Shown one piece after another: positions 5,950 through 8,709 of a stretch of 8,709 nt of DNA. Under the pieces are notes generated by a model that was given only the letters and a program-made list of their open reading frames with translations, was not told the DNA's origin and made no database searches. The stretch spans positions 1 through 8,709 of the forward strand of contig CAYWOD010000153.1 in NCBI GenBank assembly GCA_964459805.1, in the 5' to 3' direction. The position numbers and the translations under genes were made by a program. The number at the start of each line of letters is the position of its first letter. Position 1 is the first letter of the stretch. This DNA comes from DAOVRL01 sp964459805. Its GTDB lineage: Bacteria; Planctomycetota; Phycisphaerae; Sedimentisphaerales; Anaerobacaceae.

Positions 5950-7110
5950 ATGGATACCTTGGACAATCGTAAAATCAGCCCTGTCCTGGTGGGATTCGTC
6001 TTTCTAAGCCTCGCTAACATTTCGATGGCCGGCATCTGCCGGTTTCAGGGCCTCGGAGACCTGCCGGGAGGAGACTTCTTCACCAAGGCCTATGCCGTCT
6101 CTGCCGATGGCTCGGTTGTCGTCGGAGAAGGCCATTCCACCTCGGGGACAGAAGCCTTCCGCTGGACACCCTCTGACGGAATGCAGGGCCTTCGCGACCT
6201 GGCGGCCGGGAACGCCTGGAGCGAAGCCTATGGCGTCTCGCCGGACGGCTCGGTTATCGTCGGCTCAAGCAGATCAGCTTCTGGCCCGGAAGCATTTCGC
6301 TGGGAAAATGGCCTGATGACCGGTCTGGGCGACCTACCGGGCGGATACTTCCAAAGCTTGGCCTATGGCGTCTCGGCCGACGGCGCGGTTGTCGTGGGAG
6401 AAGGCAGGTCCGGATTGGGCACGGAAGCCTTTCGCTGGACGGAATCCGGGGGTATGGCCGCCCTGGGCGACCTGCCGGGCGGCGGTTTCTGGAGCGAGGC
6501 ATGGGCCGTCTCGGCCGACGGACTGGTCGTCGTGGGAATGAGCGATTCAGGCTCTTCCGGAGACGAGGAGGCCTTTCGCTGGACCGAGTCGGAAGGTATG
6601 GTCGGGCTGGGATTCCTGGGGGCCGACCCCGAGGAGCCTATGCTAGCCGGTAGCTCGGCCAGGGCCGTCTCGGCCGACGGCTCCGTGGTCGTCGGGTCAA
6701 CCTCAACCGCTACCGCCACGTCCCATGAACCATTTCGCTGGGAAAATGGCGTGATGACGGGCCTGGGTATCCGCGGCAGCGCCACAGGCGTCTCGGCCGA
6801 CGGCTCTGTCATTGTGGGGGGCGCAGTGTTCGCCGGCAGTGTCTATGAGCCCTTTATCTGGGACATAACACACGGCGTGCGCAGTCTCCGAGGCGTCCTG
6901 GTTGGTGACTGCGGCCTGGACCTGGCCGACTGGACCTTGGAACGTGCATCCGGCATCTCTGCCGACGGCCTTACCATAGTCGGCTACGGGACAAACCCCG
7001 ACGGCCTCACGGAAGGCTGGATCGCCACCATTCCCGAACCAGCCACTGTTTTACTCCTTGGCCTCGCCGCCCTCGCCTTGCTCAGAAATCGCAGACAAAC
7101 CCCCTTCTGA
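5950..7110 (+). CDS. Exported HAF-repeat protein with PEP-CTERM sorting anchor
   Basis: A 386-residue surface or exported protein. Residues 1-27 form a leader with hydrophobic core (VLVGFVFLSLANISMA), probably cut after SMA. The body has seven repeats whose VSADG-type cores fall at 51, 97, 142, 188, 241, 282 and 337. Each is followed by a SVVVG-like strand and usually by EAFRW or EPFRW and a GLGDLPGG-like turn; this is the HAF-type extracellular repeat. The C-terminus is IPEP (361-364), a hydrophobic segment (366-378) and basic RNRR, the tripartite PEP-CTERM signal recognised by exosortase, which must be encoded elsewhere. Known for the family: PEP-CTERM proteins are processed to the envelope or extracellular matrix. 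The function of this one is unknown. AGGAGGT just upstream fixes the start. Its last 160 bp are duplicated upstream at 5563-5733. A propeller fold is inferred from the repeat number and length. Confidence 0.9.
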   Translation: MDTLDNRKISPVLVGFVFLSLANISMAGICRFQGLGDLPGGDFFTKAYAVSADGSVVVGEGHSTSGTEAFRWTPSDGMQGLRDLAAGNAWSEAYGVSPDGSVIVGSSRSASGPEAFRWENGLMTGLGDLPGGYFQSLAYGVSADGAVVVGEGRSGLGTEAFRWTESGGMAALGDLPGGGFWSEAWAVSADGLVVVGMSDSGSSGDEEAFRWTESEGMVGLGFLGADPEEPMLAGSSARAVSADGSVVVGSTSTATATSHEPFRWENGVMTGLGIRGSATGVSADGSVIVGGAVFAGSVYEPFIWDITHGVRSLRGVLVGDCGLDLADWTLERASGISADGLTIVGYGTNPDGLTEGWIATIPEPATVLLLGLAALALLRNRRQTPF

Positions 7111-7408
7111 CTCACATCCCCTCTTTGTCTCGAACCAGCTCACGAAATATCCGCAATAGAAGCTCCATCTGTCGGCCCGTAGAAGTATGAAACATCCGCT
7201 TTGTTATAGTTGTACCCCCCGCGCGCTCACTTGTGTCAACTACTAATCCCCACAAAAACGTTGAAGTAATTCCATTAAACGACGGATAACTGAAAGAATA
7301 GGTATTGTACTGCCCGCCGATATTTGATACCCTCTTCTGGTCGGTGGGCTTAGCAGCCAAGCTGACCGTTCCAAAGAAGGAAATCGCACGTGTTACTGCG
7401 GTCTGATT
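7111..7408. other. Intergenic stretch carrying the second 34-bp repeat
   Basis: Apart from the 34-bp repeat and the first 10 bases, which continue the duplicated block of the PEP-CTERM gene end, I see no gene here. A minus-strand frame is open across it but begins inside the gene at 7409 on the opposite strand. No clear terminator follows the PEP-CTERM gene, and no convincing promoter or ribosome-binding site precedes 7409. Confidence 0.5.
7248..7281. repeat. 34-bp direct repeat, copy 2
   Basis: Identical to 5454-5487, 1,794 bp away in the same orientation. It lies in the gap between the PEP-CTERM gene and the hypothetical gene at 7409. The two copies bracket the PEP-CTERM fragment and the full PEP-CTERM gene. 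I saw no third copy in the window on either strand. Confidence 0.85.
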
Positions 7409-7819
7409 ATGGCCTCTCAAGAAAAGGTTGAATACAAAACGACGGTGCAAGATCAGCACTGGCGAAACGAAGAGCTGCAGTGGGCACGGATTCTCCGCTC
7501 GGGAAATCCCGCCAAAGGTATGGTCCTGCTCTACATACAGAAGGCCTGCACGGCATTCCATGAGTTTGAGCCGGCCTGGAAACAGGGCGCTCTAAGGCAG
7601 AAGCAGGTCGATTTTTTTCGCCGGCGATTGGCAAACAGGGTCAGGCACGTACTGGTAACGATGGAGAACAACGGTCTGGATAAAATAAACGGAGCGGCCG
7701 AGCTGACTCAGATATTGCGCTCTATCGAATCCGCAAAAACCGCAGACGACCTGGCCGGGCTCACCGAAAGAGTTCACGCCGTCAACCACGTGCTCTTAGA
7801 TTCTTTAGAAGGGAGATAG
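7409..7819 (+). CDS. Uncharacterised 136-residue, mostly helical protein
   Basis: I do not recognise this family. The protein begins MASQEKVEYKTTVQDQHW, has no leader or membrane segment, and is rich in charged and amphipathic helix-forming residues (for example KQVDFFRRRLANRVRHV at about 68-84 and TQILRSIESAKTADDLAGL at about 100-118), suggesting a small cytoplasmic helical bundle. Codon use resembles neighbouring real genes. The start is uncertain: no Shine-Dalgarno lies near the ATG at 7409, and the frame is open upstream to a TGA near 7327 without another ATG or GTG. The N-terminus could therefore be damaged or the leader unusual. Three nt after its TAG comes the ATG of a Tat-leader ORF with a strong ribosome-binding site inside this gene's last codons, so it probably once headed an operon with an exported protein. 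The overlapping minus-strand frame at 7112-7561 is judged a shadow. Confidence 0.6.
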   Translation: MASQEKVEYKTTVQDQHWRNEELQWARILRSGNPAKGMVLLYIQKACTAFHEFEPAWKQGALRQKQVDFFRRRLANRVRHVLVTMENNGLDKINGAAELTQILRSIESAKTADDLAGLTERVHAVNHVLLDSLEGR

Positions 7820-8032
7820 ATTATGAAAGGCTTCACCCGTCGTGATTTCGTCAAGCGTAAGCAGAAGCTTGCCGTCTGACTTGGGAAGAGGTGTTGTTGA
7901 TCGTTGGCTCACACTGAACTCAACCGGCGAGTCAAGCGCCAGCGGTGGCCGAGCGGGCACATCCTGCTCCGCTTGTCTGCGGCCGCACCCGAAAAACGCA
8001 AGCACCAAAAACAGTACATAGCTTCTTTTCAT
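7805..8032 (-). CDS. Short lipoprotein-like ORF, possibly truncated
   Basis: From the ATG at 8032 the frame codes for 75 residues: MKRSYVLFLVLAFFGC, with Cys16 in a lipobox-like FFGC, then a polar, proline-rich stretch (ARPPLALDSPVEF) and no recognised domain. GGGGAG lies 8 nt before the ATG, supporting this start over a longer version from 8089. The 3' end runs through the Tat stump on the other strand and overlaps the last 15 bp of the plus-strand gene ending at 7819. Real convergent genes rarely overlap this way, so the original C-terminus was probably lost and the last 20 or so residues are read-through of foreign sequence. It may be the remains of a lipoprotein rather than a working one. 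Confidence 0.4.
   Translation of the reverse strand: MKRSYVLFLVLAFFGCGRRQAEQDVPARPPLALDSPVEFSVSQRSTTPLPKSDGKLLLTLDEITTGEAFHNLSPF
7823..7879 (+). pseudogene. Tat-leader stump of a lost exported protein
   Basis: The 18-codon frame reads MKGFTRRDFVKRKQKLAV then TGA. TRRDFVK is the twin-arginine start typical of Tat-exported planctomycete proteins such as Gfo/Idh-type oxidoreductases and some sulfatases. The hydrophobic part that should follow is missing. GGGAG with 7-nt spacing precedes the ATG, so the translation start looks intact. I infer that the rest of the gene was lost by a deletion or rearrangement shortly after codon 11. Chance similarity cannot be excluded for so short a frame. Confidence 0.45.
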
Positions 8033-8167
8033 TCCTTCAGCTCCCCAACTACTGATTATGTAGTTTCTGTATAAATCGCAAAAACGCAAGATCCTGCTGC
8101 ATTAACCTCATACGCCGATTCATTACGGTCATACTCCCGGCCCATAGAGCCGCAGCCGATGGGCAAT

Positions 8168-8709
8168 TCAGCGTTTGTTCTTCCGCTGGTCGAGACGCTC
8201 GCCCAGCGGCCGGCGCACGGGAATCTCCAGCCCGCCCCCGCCCTCGAGCTCGTCGAAGAGCTGCTTCTTCATCGCCGCAATCCGCTCGCGGTACGCCGGG
8301 ACGTTGATCAGGTTGTGCCGCTCGTGCGGATCGCTCTGCAGGTCGTAGAAACCGTCGTGGTCCCACACGCCGTGGTAGAAAATGTACTTGTACCGCTCGC
8401 CGCGGATCGCAAACACCGTCGGCGTCGCAGGAAAGTTCCACTCCCAGTAGTACTCGTAAAAGATATGGTCGCGCCACCGAACCGACTCGCCGCGCAGCAG
8501 CCCCAGGAAGGACCGCCCGTCCATCTTCGCCGCCTTCGGCGCCCGCACGCCCGCCGCCGCAAGCAGCGTCGGCGCGATATCGATGTTCTGCACCATCTGC
8601 GTGACCTTCGTGCCCGGCTCAATCATCCCCGGCGCGTACGCAAGCATCGGCACCCGGATCGACTCCTCGAACGCATCCCGCTTGTCGTAGAAGCCGTGCT
8701 CCCCGAGCG
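8168..8709 (-). CDS. Arylsulfatase family protein, C-terminal 179 residues (5' end outside window)
   Basis: The frame is open from the window edge to TGA at 8170-8168. It begins LGEHGFYDKRDAFEESIRVP, the conserved block of type I (formylglycine) sulfatases after the metal-binding region. It continues with NIDIAPTLLAAAG, DGRSFLGLLRG and FYDLQSDPHERHNL, all standard for the C-terminal half. The catalytic Cys/Ser-x-Pro-x-Arg motif would be upstream and is not visible, so activity cannot be judged. Family members hydrolyse sulfate esters, in planctomycetes mostly on sulfated polysaccharides. The C-terminus is a glycine-rich turn followed by a basic tail (RLDQRKNKR). The DNA is clearly more GC-rich than the flanking sequence to its left. 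An internal GTG at 8653 is not the true start. Confidence 0.92.
   Translation of the reverse strand, partial: LGEHGFYDKRDAFEESIRVPMLAYAPGMIEPGTKVTQMVQNIDIAPTLLAAAGVRAPKAAKMDGRSFLGLLRGESVRWRDHIFYEYYWEWNFPATPTVFAIRGERYKYIFYHGVWDHDGFYDLQSDPHERHNLINVPAYRERIAAMKKQLFDELEGGGGLEIPVRRPLGERLDQRKNKR

Noticed and set aside
6363..6812. 149-codon minus-strand frame with repeated PSAETP-like motifs
   Set aside because: It is the mirror image of the HAF repeats in the PEP-CTERM gene; the periodicity comes from the real gene on the other strand.
7195..7240. Minus-strand promoter with a perfect TTGACA at 7239-7234
   Set aside because: No acceptable -10 box lies 16-18 nt away; the nearest TATAAC is about 25 nt downstream, and there is no supported gene in that direction.
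7112..7561. 149-codon minus-strand frame crossing the second 34-bp repeat
   Set aside because: It starts inside the plus-strand gene at 7409. It shares the peptide FNGITSTFLWG with the frame over the first repeat copy, but only because the 34-bp DNA is identical; protein-level similarity does not extend clearly beyond the core.
7935..7980. tRNA-like start (GGTGGCCGAGCGG, as in tRNA-Ser/Leu D arms)
   Set aside because: No anticodon arm, T arm or CCA-proximal stem follows at the required spacing, and the region codes for the lipoprotein-like frame on the other strand.
8140..8164. Hairpin GCCCAT/ATGGGC after the sulfatase stop as a terminator
   Set aside because: The stem is 6 bp with a 13-nt loop, and no T-run follows on the minus strand, so it is too weak to call.
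8049..8477. 142-codon minus-strand frame
   Set aside because: It is an out-of-frame shadow of the GC-rich sulfatase gene, Arg/Ala-rich and without family motifs.

Overview
The window looks like bacterial DNA from the Planctomycetota, most likely a Phycisphaerae-type lineage. The reasons are a PEP-CTERM protein built of HAF-type repeats, an arylsulfatase, an arylsulfotransferase-family beta-propeller protein, a Tat leader of the form TRRDFVK, and exported lipoprotein hydrolases. This placement is inferred from gene content; there is no rRNA or other marker gene to confirm it.

Layout. (1) 1-1047, minus strand: the first 349 residues of an arylsulfotransferase-family protein with a signal peptide and a GTG start; its 3' end lies outside the window. 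(2) 1048-1218: a divergent control region with a good sigma70-type promoter for the plus strand and a weaker one for the minus strand. (3) 1219-5309, plus strand: a three-gene unit coding for an SLC1/DAACS acidic amino acid symporter, an exported C69 (Ntn-hydrolase) dipeptidase, and a lipoprotein M19 zinc dipeptidase. A 30-codon ORF sits between the last two and overlaps the M19 start as ATGA. The likely theme is hydrolysis of dipeptides outside the inner membrane and uptake of released acidic amino acids. (4) 5310-5949: a gene-poor stretch with a tiny ORF, a 34-bp sequence that recurs perfectly at 7248-7281, a C-terminal fragment of a second PEP-CTERM protein, two overlapping hairpins and a strong promoter. 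(5) 5950-7110, plus: a full-length exported HAF-repeat/PEP-CTERM protein with seven SADG-type repeats, read here as a possible seven-bladed propeller. (6) 7409-7819, plus: an unrecognised 136-residue protein, followed directly by an 18-residue Tat-leader ORF that looks like the stump of a lost exported protein. (7) 7805-8032, minus: a short lipoprotein-like ORF that runs into that stump. (8) 8168-8709, minus: the C-terminal 179 residues of a GC-rich arylsulfatase whose 5' end is outside the window.

The left half is orderly and operon-like. The stretch from about 5370 to 8100 carries several signs of rearrangement: a truncated paralogue fragment at about 94% identity to the neighbouring gene, a perfect 34-bp direct repeat bracketing the fragment and the gene, and two stumps meeting head-on near 7880. 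I do not see a defence system, CRISPR array, complete insertion sequence, tRNA or rRNA. The items most worth following up are the transporter-dipeptidase-dipeptidase cassette, the 34-bp repeat with its degenerate flanks, and the duplication of the PEP-CTERM anchor.
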